Below are positions 48,944 through 57,053 of a stretch of 64,000 bases of DNA, in pieces; the first letter of the stretch is position 1, and every line of letters begins with the position of its first letter. The translations under genes were made by a program, and so were the position numbers. The notes beneath the pieces were generated by a model. It had not been told where the DNA came from, searched no databases, and saw only the letters and a list, made by a program, of their open reading frames with translations. The DNA is from Mycetocola miduiensis (GTDB taxonomy: Bacteria; Actinomycetota; Actinomycetes; Actinomycetales; Microbacteriaceae): the NCBI RefSeq assembly GCF_900115155.1, contig NZ_FOVM01000011.1, positions 34,608-98,607 on the forward strand, given 5' to 3'.

Positions 48944-49771
48944 CTACATCCGCTCGAGCGCGCCGGTGCGCTGCACGCTGAGCAGATAGACGACGACGAA
49001 GGCAATGGGCACGACCGCGAAGGCAGCGGCAACCGGCGGGTTGAGATTTATGTTCGACGCAATGATGCTCCCGATCATCTGGGTCGAACCGCCGACGAAC
49101 TTCGCGGCGATGTAGTCGCCGAGGCTGAGCGAGAAGGTGAAAATTGATCCCGCGATGATCGCCGGCTTGATAAGGGGCAGCACAATGGTGCGGATTGTCC
49201 TCCACGCACCCGCGCCGAGGTCGGCTGACGCGTCGAAGAGGTTGGCTGGGAGCTGGCGGATCGCCGTGTAGACCGGAATGGCCATGTACGGCAGCCACAG
49301 GTAGGTGAGAGTGAGGATGACTGTGGTGACGCTGAAGCTCGGACCGGTGATCCCGAACGGCCCCAGGGCCCAGTTGAAGAATCCCTCGTCGGTGAACGTC
49401 ACCCGCATTGCAAGGATCTTGACGAGGTATCCAGCCCAGAGCGGCAGGGTGATCGCGACTGCGAGGAGGCCACGAAGCCACGGTTTCGCGATCTTGGCCA
49501 TGAAGATGCCCAGAGGAACGGAGATCAGCATGCAGAGGGCGGTCACAGCGAGGGCGATCAGCAGCGTCCGGACGGCTGTTGACAGGTAGGCCGGGTTCAC
49601 GATCAGCTGTTCGAAGTTGCGCAGTGTGAAGCCGGGTTTGACCTTCGACGTGAAGGGGTCGGTCGTCCAGAACGCGGTCGCGAGAAGCATGATGAGCGAG
49701 AAGATGTAGATGCCGACGAGCCAGAACATCGGCAGGGCGAGCAATCCCGCAAGCTGTGTGCGACGCTTCAT
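48944..49771 (-). CDS. PotB-type ABC transporter permease
   Basis: 275 residues, six helices, EAA-like loop DASADLGAGAWRTIRTIVLP. AAAGGG precedes ATG 49771; an upstream extension in frame is not coding-like. Third gene of the operon, separated from the binding-protein gene by a strong intercistronic hairpin. Confidence 0.9.
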   Translation of the reverse strand: MKRRTQLAGLLALPMFWLVGIYIFSLIMLLATAFWTTDPFTSKVKPGFTLRNFEQLIVNPAYLSTAVRTLLIALAVTALCMLISVPLGIFMAKIAKPWLRGLLAVAITLPLWAGYLVKILAMRVTFTDEGFFNWALGPFGITGPSFSVTTVILTLTYLWLPYMAIPVYTAIRQLPANLFDASADLGAGAWRTIRTIVLPLIKPAIIAGSIFTFSLSLGDYIAAKFVGGSTQMIGSIIASNINLNPPVAAAFAVVPIAFVVVYLLSVQRTGALERM

Positions 49772-49816
49772 GGGCGTTCCCTTTCGAATCGATGATGCGG
49801 CCGGTGACGGCCAGAG

Positions 49817-49852
49817 GAGGTGGGGCGGCGCAGACTGGCGCCGCCCCACCTC
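49817..49852 (-). terminator. Intercistronic hairpin after the binding-protein gene
   Basis: Perfect 15-bp arms GAGGTGGGGCGGCGC / GCGCCGCCCCACCTC with loop AGACTG. Its place, after the solute-binding protein and before the permeases, is the classical site of an RNA-stabilising or partial-terminator structure that keeps binding protein in excess. Confidence 0.85.
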
Positions 49853-49858
49853 ACGGGG

Positions 49859-51043
49859 CTATCCCTTGACGGTCAGCCAGGCGTCGGTCCACTCCTGGAA
49901 GTTTGTGCACTGCACGTCGGTGCGTCCGTCGATGCACTGCTCGATAGGGGTGGTCCAGAACCACACCTTCTTGAAGTACTCCTCGTCGGTGGCGTTGAAG
50001 TAATCGCAGTGTGCCTTTGCTTCGTCATTGAGGTCACAGAATGCGGCGTTGGCGGGAGCCATGCCGAAGCCCATTGCGATCTGGCCGTTGACTTCCGGTG
50101 CGCTGGTGTAGTCCATCCACGCGTACGCGCAGTTGGGGCTGTCGGATTCGGCCGAGAGCATCCACGCGTCTGACCAGCCGGTCGATCCTTCCTCGGGCAG
50201 CACGCTCTTGAACTTCTCGTCTTCGGTGAGCTTGCGCAGGATCTCCCACGACGTACCGACCACGGTGTTGCCGCCCGCGAACGACGTAATCTGCGCAGCA
50301 GGGTCAGCCCAATATTCGGACACGATCTTGTTCTGCTGCTTGAGAAGGTCGATCGCCGCAGCGAGCTGTTCCTTGTCGAGTGCGTAGGGGTTCTTGATAC
50401 CGAGGTCAGGCTCGTGAGCCATCAGGTAGACGGCGGCGTCCGCGATGTAGATGGGTGCGTCGTACGCAATGATCTGGCCGGCGTACGGGCTGTCTGGCTC
50501 CCAGGCGACCGACCAACTGGTGGGCTCCTCTGTGACGACCTCGCTGTTGTACTGCAGGATGTTCGCACCGCGGCCGATCGGAACGCCGTAGGACTTTCCA
50601 TTGATCGTGTCGTAGATCTGGCCCTTCATACCCTCGACGATGTCATCGCCGAAGTTCGGGACTAGATCAAGATTCAACGGAGCGACATCGCCACCGGCGA
50701 TGAGTCGCAGGCTCGCGTCGCCCGACGCCGTCACCAGGTCGTAGTCTCCGGTGCGCATGAGCTGAACCATCTCGTCACTGGTGCCCGCGACGCGACGGTT
50801 GACGGTGCATCCCGTCTCCTTGGTGAAATCATCAGACCAGGCAGGCTCCACGAAGCCGCTCCACGCGACGATGTCGAGTGAGTCCTCGAAGTCGCCGATC
50901 TTTTCGTGCGTCGGCAGATCGGGAACGTCGATCTTGAGTGCGCCTCCAGCGGAGTCGGACTCGTCAGCGCTCGCGGTACAGCCGGTCAGCGCGAGAGCGG
51001 CGACCGCAACGACTGCGGCGCCGGTGAAGAACCTGCTTTTCAT
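49859..51043 (-). CDS. PotD-type solute-binding lipoprotein
   Basis: 394 residues. Lipobox ALTGC (Cys about 22), then a PotD/PotF-like fold (LDIVAWSGFVEPAWSDDFTK, TGDYDLVTASGDASLRLIAG, IGRGANILQYNSEVV). It captures a cationic or related ligand outside the membrane. AAGGAG precedes ATG 51043. The exact ligand cannot be read from sequence. Confidence 0.9.
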   Translation of the reverse strand: MKSRFFTGAAVVAVAALALTGCTASADESDSAGGALKIDVPDLPTHEKIGDFEDSLDIVAWSGFVEPAWSDDFTKETGCTVNRRVAGTSDEMVQLMRTGDYDLVTASGDASLRLIAGGDVAPLNLDLVPNFGDDIVEGMKGQIYDTINGKSYGVPIGRGANILQYNSEVVTEEPTSWSVAWEPDSPYAGQIIAYDAPIYIADAAVYLMAHEPDLGIKNPYALDKEQLAAAIDLLKQQNKIVSEYWADPAAQITSFAGGNTVVGTSWEILRKLTEDEKFKSVLPEEGSTGWSDAWMLSAESDSPNCAYAWMDYTSAPEVNGQIAMGFGMAPANAAFCDLNDEAKAHCDYFNATDEEYFKKVWFWTTPIEQCIDGRTDVQCTNFQEWTDAWLTVKG

Positions 51044-51094
51044 GGACTACTCCTTGTGTCGGTATCTCTGGGTGGAAGGGTGATGCGGGTGAAG

Positions 51095-52156
51095 TCAGGG
51101 CAAGGTCGCCGAGTGGTCGTCTGTCCACGCCACGCGAACCCGGTCGCCGCGACGAACCTCGACGTCGGCCGCCGGGTGGTGACTGTTCTGGGTTTCGGTG
51201 ATCAGGCGTAGCCCATCGGCCGTGTCGACGAGAACGCGGGTCGTGGGTCCGGTGTAGACGATTTCGGCGACTGTGCCCGCGAGAACGATGTCGTTGCCGG
51301 ATGTGGCGTCCGCGTCGGTCAGCAGACGGACGCGCTCCGGCCGCACGCTGACCACGCGGGCCTGACCGGTCAGTTGCTCCACTGTGCGAGCCGGGATGAT
51401 GTTGGAGAGTCCGAGGAACCGGGCAACGAACTCCGTCTGTGGGTACTCGTACACCTCGCGGGCTGTGCCGATCTGCTCGATCCGGCCGTTGTTGAAGACC
51501 GCGACCCGGTCGCTCAGCGTGAGAGCTTCCTCCTGATCGTGTGTCACGAAGATGAAGGTAATCCCGACCTCTCGCTGGATGCTCTTGAGCTCGATCTGCA
51601 TCTCTTCGCGGAGCTGTTTGTCCAGCGCACCGAGCGGCTCATCCAGTAGCAGCACGCGAGGACGGAGAATCAGGGCTCGGGCGAGAGCGATGCGCTGCCG
51701 CTGACCGCCAGAGAGCTGGTGGGGCAGGCGTGAAGACACATGCTCAAGACGAACCTGTGCGATCGCACTTGAGACGGCATCCGAGCGGTCGCTCTTCGAC
51801 TGCCCGCGAACTCGAAGCCCGTAAGCGACATTTTCGGCGATCGTCAGATGCGGAAAGAGGGCGTAGTCCTGGAAGACGGTGTTGACCGGGCGCTGGTGCG
51901 GAGGCACCCGCGTGAGGTCTTCGCCGCCGATACGGATGCTGCCGCTTGTCGTGTCTTCGAAGCCAGCGATCATTCGGAGAACGGTGGTTTTGCCGGATCC
52001 GGACGGTCCGAGCATTGACAGGAACTCGCCCTGGGGCACGTTGAGGTCGAGGTCCCGCACGGCTGTCATGTCGCCGAAGGTCTTCGTCACTCCGGTGAGG
52101 GATACATCTCCCGCAGCCGTCGTTGAGGCCATGGTGGCGGCGATGGGTGACGACAT
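51095..52156 (-). CDS. PotA-type ABC transporter ATPase
   Basis: 353 residues. Walker A GPSGSGKTT, LSGGQRQR, Walker B VLLLDEPLGALD, and a TOBE domain at the end. First gene of the leftward ATPase-SBP-permease-permease operon; AGGAGC precedes ATG 52156. Confidence 0.93.
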   Translation of the reverse strand: MSSPIAATMASTTAAGDVSLTGVTKTFGDMTAVRDLDLNVPQGEFLSMLGPSGSGKTTVLRMIAGFEDTTSGSIRIGGEDLTRVPPHQRPVNTVFQDYALFPHLTIAENVAYGLRVRGQSKSDRSDAVSSAIAQVRLEHVSSRLPHQLSGGQRQRIALARALILRPRVLLLDEPLGALDKQLREEMQIELKSIQREVGITFIFVTHDQEEALTLSDRVAVFNNGRIEQIGTAREVYEYPQTEFVARFLGLSNIIPARTVEQLTGQARVVSVRPERVRLLTDADATSGNDIVLAGTVAEIVYTGPTTRVLVDTADGLRLITETQNSHHPAADVEVRRGDRVRVAWTDDHSATLP

Positions 52157-52231
52157 GCAGTGCTCCTAGGGACGACTTTGTGCTCAGTGCACGAGTAAAC
52201 CTATAAAACCAGAGGTCATATTTCAAGCGTG

Positions 52232-52247
52232 TGTCACAATCGTGACA
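52232..52247. promoter_or_regulatory. Palindromic operator candidate between importer and regulator
   Basis: TGTCAC-AATC-GTGACA, a perfect inverted repeat in the 139-bp gap shared by the importer operon and the divergent FadR-type gene. It is a good candidate binding site for that regulator. Confidence 0.5.
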
Positions 52248-52295
52248 TTCGCGTTCCCCCGCCCCGGCGGAGGTGTCCGATGAGAGGATGGGACC

Positions 52296-53078
52296 GTGAC
52301 CAGCCAGCCCCCAGCGTCGGATCGGCGACCACATCGACTCCAGGGTGCGATGTTCCTGCCTATCGGCGATGCCGGGCGAGCCGAGCTCGTAGAAAGGCGC
52401 ATCGCCGAGGCGATCATGGGAGGCCACCTCCGCGCCGGAGATCGGCTCCCGTCGGAGGCTGACCTTGCCCACACTATGGGGGTAGCCCCGGTTACGGTTC
52501 GCGAGGCCCTCCTGGGATTGCGATCACGAGGACTCGTCGTGACTCGTCGCGGCCGAAACGGGGGCAGTTTCGTGTCGGCAGAGGCAGATCCCCTCGTCTT
52601 CGCCCGGGAAGCTCTTGTCGCTTCATCGCGATTCGCCATTCGCGACCTGGGTGTGCACTACGCGGCGCTTACGATGGCGGGCACGCGTCTAGCCGCGCGT
52701 CGCGCCGCCCTGAGCGAGGTTGCCGCTATCCGCATCCGTCTGGCAAAACTCGACACTGCCGTTGGGCAGAAACCGGGCGCCAGTGAGCTCAGTGCGTGGC
52801 GCCAGACCATGGATGATCTGCAACTGGAGCTTGTCGCCCTCAGCCAGTCCGCGCGCCTCACGCGTGATCAGATGCGTTTGCAGGCTGAGTTTTCCCCCCT
52901 GCTGCGACTTATCGACGTCGATGCTGGAACCCGGTCTCGTCACCGCGAGCTGTTTGGAAGCGTCCTGGATGCGGTGGAAGCTGGTGATGAAGACGCTGCC
53001 GGCGCCGCGACCGAGCGCCTTGTGGGTGACGCTATTGACGCGCTTGATGCACTCCGACTTCAGGCGGACGATTTCTGA
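52296..53078 (+). CDS. FadR-type GntR-family regulator
   Basis: 260 residues. Winged HTH LPSEADLAHTMGVAPVTVRE and GLRSRGLVVTRRGRNGGSFV, then an FCD-like helical ligand domain. Start GTG 52296. It stands divergent to the importer operon and immediately before the Cache-domain gene, so it most likely controls both. Confidence 0.88.
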   Translation: MTSQPPASDRRPHRLQGAMFLPIGDAGRAELVERRIAEAIMGGHLRAGDRLPSEADLAHTMGVAPVTVREALLGLRSRGLVVTRRGRNGGSFVSAEADPLVFAREALVASSRFAIRDLGVHYAALTMAGTRLAARRAALSEVAAIRIRLAKLDTAVGQKPGASELSAWRQTMDDLQLELVALSQSARLTRDQMRLQAEFSPLLRLIDVDAGTRSRHRELFGSVLDAVEAGDEDAAGAATERLVGDAIDALDALRLQADDF

Positions 53079-53091
53079 CGAGCGGCAGCTT

Positions 53092-53865
53092 GTGTATGAT
53101 GCGGAACACGGCGCCGTCGATAGGATGTGGCCAACGACAATTGGAGATGCCATTTCCGCGACCACGGTGCCGGCTTCAGGTGCCACGACCTCCGCGCTCG
53201 ACTCCGCTTCCTCTATCGTCTCTGCCTACTTCGCTCGCCTTCTCTCGGTACTGGAGGACCACGCTGAGCAGCTCTCGCGTGAGATCATCTTTCAGGGTCG
53301 TGAAGGTTTGACCGCGACTCGCATCGATGATCTTGTAGAGCCGCACGCGAACGAACTGCTCGATTACGCCAGCGAACCGATTTATGGGGCTGGCTTTATC
53401 GCTACTGTGGACCTTCTCGCCGATGCCCCAAGTCACCTCGCATGGTGGCAGGGCGCCGATCGTCGAAAACTTGTCTTCCCGCCCCGATCGGTCAAGCAAG
53501 GCATCGATTATCGCGAATTAGAGTGGTTTCGTATCCCGTCGCTAACCGGTAATTCGCACGTTGCCGGACCATATGTCGACTATCTGTGCAGTGATGAATA
53601 CACTATGACGGCGGCGGCGCCGGTTTTGGTCGACGGCAATTTCGTCGGCGTTGCGGGGCTTGATGTCCTGATCGAGACAATCGAGCGGCGACTCACCCCG
53701 CCGCTGCGCGCCCTCGGCTTTCCGGTGCTTCTTGTGAACGGGGTGAATCGCGTGCTCGTCTCGACCGATCCGCGCCTCTCGCCCGGCGACGTGCTGCGCC
53801 ATCAACCGGTTCTTGACCGACGCCGGTGTGACGCAGTGGACCTTGAAATAGTCGTCCTCCACTGA
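53092..53865 (+). CDS. Soluble Cache-domain protein
   Basis: About 257 residues, no transmembrane helix or signal peptide. The fold mark is ELEWFRIPSLTGNSHVAGPY followed by VDYLCSDEYTMTAAAPVLVD and GNFVGVAGLDVLI, the typical Cache/PDC sensor strands. Cache domains are normally extracytoplasmic parts of receptors; a stand-alone cytosolic one next to a FadR regulator and importer suggests an intracellular sensor of the imported ligand (inference). GTG 53092 is chosen; an ATG at 53125 region is possible. Confidence 0.75.
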   Translation: MYDAEHGAVDRMWPTTIGDAISATTVPASGATTSALDSASSIVSAYFARLLSVLEDHAEQLSREIIFQGREGLTATRIDDLVEPHANELLDYASEPIYGAGFIATVDLLADAPSHLAWWQGADRRKLVFPPRSVKQGIDYRELEWFRIPSLTGNSHVAGPYVDYLCSDEYTMTAAAPVLVDGNFVGVAGLDVLIETIERRLTPPLRALGFPVLLVNGVNRVLVSTDPRLSPGDVLRHQPVLDRRRCDAVDLEIVVLH

Positions 53866-53989
53866 AGCCCGTGTAAGCAAGAGCTATCTCGGCCACATCA
53901 GTCAGGGACGACACCCACGCGTCGCCGCAGATCAGCAGGATGAACTGACTGACTTCATCGCCGCGGGCGACACACCACAAGCGCCGTAG
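53852..53989 (+). pseudogene. Possible remnant of an XRE-type HTH protein
   Basis: 45 codons open but with no start codon: ARVSKSYLGHISQGRHPRVA resembles the recognition-helix part of XRE/Cro repressors, then DQQDELTDFIAAGDTPQAP and a stop. It overlaps the 3' end of the Cache gene. Confidence 0.3.
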
Positions 53990-54332
53990 ATCGATGATGA
54001 GTCACCTTCAGCAGGCCGAGCGAGATCTCAGAGCCTCCCTGAGCAGGCTGAAGCGAGTTCAGATGCGGGTGGCACGCAGAAGGAACGAGCGAAGAGACGT
54101 GCCGTAGCATCCGCGATATTCCGGGCTAAACAGCTCAGCGGGCAAGTACTGGGACTTCTAGAGATTCAGATCACGCGGCCGCCCGCAAGGCGACGGTAGA
54201 GAGGCCCGGACCCGCAGTATTCTGCGAGTCCGGGCCTTTTTCATGCCTTCTCTCGACAGGCAGCGGAGGACTGACATGGACATGAATAGCCGTTCGAGGT
54301 GGCACGGGGCTGGCACGCGCGCCCCCGTCCTT
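53866..54332. other. 467-bp gap with gene debris and a repeated terminator
   Basis: Holds the XRE-like remnant, short frames without family signal (for example a basic 36-codon frame from 53996), and copy 1 of the 57-bp terminator repeat. No intact gene. Confidence 0.65.
54201..54257 (+). terminator. Terminator repeat, copy 1
   Basis: AGGCCCGGAC-C-CGCAG / CTGCG-A-GTCCGGGCCT (54202-54237) with a T-run. The 57 bp recur at 59224-59280 with few changes. It ends transcription of the regulator-Cache operon. Confidence 0.9.
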
Positions 54333-55337
54333 TCACGCCGTAACTACGATCGACCCAAGGTTGGTGAATTGTGCAGAGATTTCGTCGCCAGCGCTGACGA
54401 AAACGGCGTCGGTTAGCCCGCCGGTCAGCACAATGTCGCCAGCCTTGATGTACTGCCCGCGTTGGGCAAGCGAGTTCGCGGCCAAGGCGAGCGCTTCGGC
54501 CGGGTGCCCCTGCACCGCGGCGCCAGTAGCGGTGTCGACGACTTCTCCATTGACTCGTACGACGCAGGCCTCAAGGGAAAGGTCGAGGTCGGCCGGATTC
54601 CGGATGACGTCGCCGATGTAGAAGCCTGCTGAGGAGGCGTTGTCGGCGATCACATCCGGCAGCGCGAAGTTGAAGTCACGATAGCGGCTATCGATCACTT
54701 CGAACCCGGCTCGTACTTCGCCCACGGCGGCTATCGCGTCAGCAGCTGTGACGTCCGGGCCGCGAAGATCCCGCGCCATGGTGAAGACGATTTCGGGCTC
54801 GATCCGCGGGTGGATGAATCGGTGAAGGTCGACGGGTTCGCCCGGTTCAAGGTACATGCGGTCAGTGAGAACGGCTGTCAGCGGCGAGTCGATGCCCATC
54901 CGCTTCTGCTTGGCGCGAGAAGTCAGGCCGAGCTTGACGCCCACCACGGTATGACCCTCGGCGACCTTTTCCCGGATGATCGCTTCCTGCACAAGGTAGC
55001 CGGCCGAGATGTCCAGCTCGGGCCATGCATCGGTGATTCGGGTGATGTCCCTGCGCTCTGCTTCGGCGTCCAGCAGGTGGCGAGCGGCGCGATCAACGTT
55101 CCATTCGGTCGTCGTTTCGAGAGGGCTGTCGTTCGCTGGTGGGGGCGTCGTCACGGGGTCGCTTTTCAGGGTTGTACCCACAGCGAAAAGGTCGGGTTCG
55201 ATCTCAGAAACCATCACCCGTACGCTCGTCAGGGGGGCGTCGAGTGTCGTTGCGACCGTCTGGGCGACTTCTCTGATACAACGAGCGACGCTCTGCCGGT
55301 CGCGGCCTTTGACGATGCTTATCTGGACAATCGGCAC
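54333..55337 (-). CDS. Fusion of 4-oxalocrotonate tautomerase and 2-keto-4-pentenoate hydratase
   Basis: 334 residues. Residues 2-60 are a complete 4-OT domain: Pro1 (after Met removal), Arg11, Arg39 and Phe50 are all present. After a Pro/Thr linker (about 60-75) follows a MhpD/DmpH-type hydratase or 4-oxalocrotonate decarboxylase domain with metal ligands Glu180 and Glu182 (RIEPEI) and Glu213 (FEVIDSRY). It would both isomerise a 2-hydroxymuconate-like acid and act on the product. It overlaps the IclR-gene stop by one base. Confidence 0.85.
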   Translation of the reverse strand: MPIVQISIVKGRDRQSVARCIREVAQTVATTLDAPLTSVRVMVSEIEPDLFAVGTTLKSDPVTTPPPANDSPLETTTEWNVDRAARHLLDAEAERRDITRITDAWPELDISAGYLVQEAIIREKVAEGHTVVGVKLGLTSRAKQKRMGIDSPLTAVLTDRMYLEPGEPVDLHRFIHPRIEPEIVFTMARDLRGPDVTAADAIAAVGEVRAGFEVIDSRYRDFNFALPDVIADNASSAGFYIGDVIRNPADLDLSLEACVVRVNGEVVDTATGAAVQGHPAEALALAANSLAQRGQYIKAGDIVLTGGLTDAVFVSAGDEISAQFTNLGSIVVTA

Positions 55338-56158
55338 TAGTGTTCCTCGATTTCTTCTTCGTTTCTGATGGGAGGTGGCTGTTTGAAGCCGAAGTCGGCC
55401 GAAAGATCGGCCGACGCGGCCATAAGGGCCTCTATCGTCGCGGGTTCGGGCGGGTCCGGCAGGTAATGAACCGACCCGACGATAGCCAGTGTGCCGACGA
55501 GACTTCCCCTCGCATCAAGCACCGGAGCCGCAATGGCGTTGACACCGACATACGTCTCCTCCGGCGCGGAGGCCCAACCTCGCTCGCGCGCTTCTTCGAC
55601 CTCCACGCCGAGCTTCACTCGGTCGGTTAGGGTCCGCTCGGTGCGAACGTCCAGCGCGAACGCTTCCCAATCCCTCAGTTGCTCCTCGGATCCAAACGCA
55701 AGCGCGATCTTGCCTTGCGCAGCCGCATTGAATCCGAACGTCGTTCCAGGGTGAAACAGGATGTCCATCGGTGAATGCCCGGGCAGTACTTCCATCACGA
55801 CGACACCTGTCTCGTTGACCTGGGAGAACACGATCGTCTGATTGACGGCATCCCGCAGTTGCTCCATCCGCGGTTTGGCGGTGATGACGGGGCTGGCCTG
55901 AATCGCGATGCGATTCCCGAAAAGCGCGAGTCGCCAGCCGATCTCGTAGCGGCGCGTCTTCGGATCATGTTGCACAAAACCGGCTGCGCGCAACTGGGTG
56001 AGGTGCCGATGCACCCTGGCCTTCGGCAGGTCGAGGTTCGCAGCGATTTCAGACACACCGCTGGACCCGGTGCCTTCAAGCATTACTTCGAGTATGCGCA
56101 AGGCCGTGATCGAAGCGGCATCGCTGGCCGCCGGGTCCGCTGCCCCTCGTGCTACCAC
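55337..56158 (-). CDS. IclR-family transcriptional regulator
   Basis: 273 residues. HTH VSEIAANLDLPKARVHRHLT, then the IclR effector domain (FGFNAAAQGKIALAFGSEEQ, NAIAAPVLDARGSLVGTLAI). Start GTG 56158. Co-transcribed with the tautomerase-hydratase gene; probably reports aromatic-derived acids to this module. Confidence 0.92.
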   Translation of the reverse strand: MVARGAADPAASDAASITALRILEVMLEGTGSSGVSEIAANLDLPKARVHRHLTQLRAAGFVQHDPKTRRYEIGWRLALFGNRIAIQASPVITAKPRMEQLRDAVNQTIVFSQVNETGVVVMEVLPGHSPMDILFHPGTTFGFNAAAQGKIALAFGSEEQLRDWEAFALDVRTERTLTDRVKLGVEVEEARERGWASAPEETYVGVNAIAAPVLDARGSLVGTLAIVGSVHYLPDPPEPATIEALMAASADLSADFGFKQPPPIRNEEEIEEH

Positions 56159-56209
56159 AGTGAGTCCTTCAGTGAGATGGCGTCTCGCGGATCGAGACGC
56201 CCGTGACTC

Positions 56210-56887
56210 CTAGTAAACAGGGCTCAGCACACGTTCGCTGAAGACGTGGTACTTCTGGGTATTGGGTTTGTCGCGGTCCTCAGGCAGGACGACCCGGAAT
56301 GACGAAGCCCCACGGTTGTGGGCCGGCAACAGGAAGCACCGGATGAACGTTGTGCTTGTCTCGGGCGTCGTGGGAGCCAACACGGGAACGACCCCTTTTT
56401 CTGACCACGCCTCACCCGGTCCGTAAGTGCTACTGGCCCCTTCGGTGTCGATCGTTATTTCACCGTCCCGGCAAATTCGGATGCCGGGACCCTGGTGCTG
56501 GTGCGTCCACGCGGTTCCGCCAGCGGGGAAGGTGACGCTGTCGAGACGCATCAGCCAGGTGAACCGTGGGTCGAGGTCGTACGCGGCTTTCAACTTGAGT
56601 TCTGACGTCGTAGCGGGGGCGGAGCGCAGTGTTTGGGGCAGGTCGGCAAAAGCCGGTTCGACGAGATCCCAGCGCCACAGTCGTGCACCACTCGCACCTG
56701 CGCGAATGGTGAGTTCTCCAGTGGTCACCATTCCGTGCGCACTGGAGAGGTACTGCGACGCGATGTCGTCGTCCAGGTGCACAGAGCCCTCCCGCACGAA
56801 TATTGCCCGAGTTCCGCGGGGCAGGTAGACCGGCTGGCCATGGGCGGGAAGCACGTCTTCGTGCAACATCAATGTTGGCGTTGGCAA
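56210..56887 (-). CDS. Cupin protein of the catabolic module
   Basis: 225 residues, two cupin-like halves (VYLPRGTRAIFVREGSVHLD and AWTHQHQGPGIRICRDGEIT). The HQHQ motif can bind metal. Divergent from the MFS gene. Its reaction is unknown; an isomerase or dioxygenase role for a ring or chain acid is possible. Confidence 0.75.
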   Translation of the reverse strand: MPTPTLMLHEDVLPAHGQPVYLPRGTRAIFVREGSVHLDDDIASQYLSSAHGMVTTGELTIRAGASGARLWRWDLVEPAFADLPQTLRSAPATTSELKLKAAYDLDPRFTWLMRLDSVTFPAGGTAWTHQHQGPGIRICRDGEITIDTEGASSTYGPGEAWSEKGVVPVLAPTTPETSTTFIRCFLLPAHNRGASSFRVVLPEDRDKPNTQKYHVFSERVLSPVY

Positions 56888-57053
56888 GACGGCGCTCCTC
56901 TGCGTTTTGAAAACTTGTCTCGCTGACCAATATATATCTATCGCTCATCGAAACGAAATATTGACATTGGCTTCAAAGTGCTGCACGCTCTCTACGCAGA
57001 GCATCACATCCAGTCCGTCGGGGTGGTGCGTCAGGACATCAAAGGAGAGTCAC
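56888..57053. promoter_or_regulatory. Divergent control region of cupin and MFS genes
   Basis: Contains GTTTTGAAAAC (perfect palindrome, 56902-56912), an AT-rich patch unusual for this genome (about 56930-56965) and a consensus TTGACA -35 at 56961. Likely site of action for the IclR protein. Confidence 0.55.

Noticed and set aside
48120..49481. A single 453-residue protein reading through the PotC-type permease
   Set aside because: The N-terminal part is an out-of-frame reading of the PotB-type gene; the permease starts at ATG 48932.
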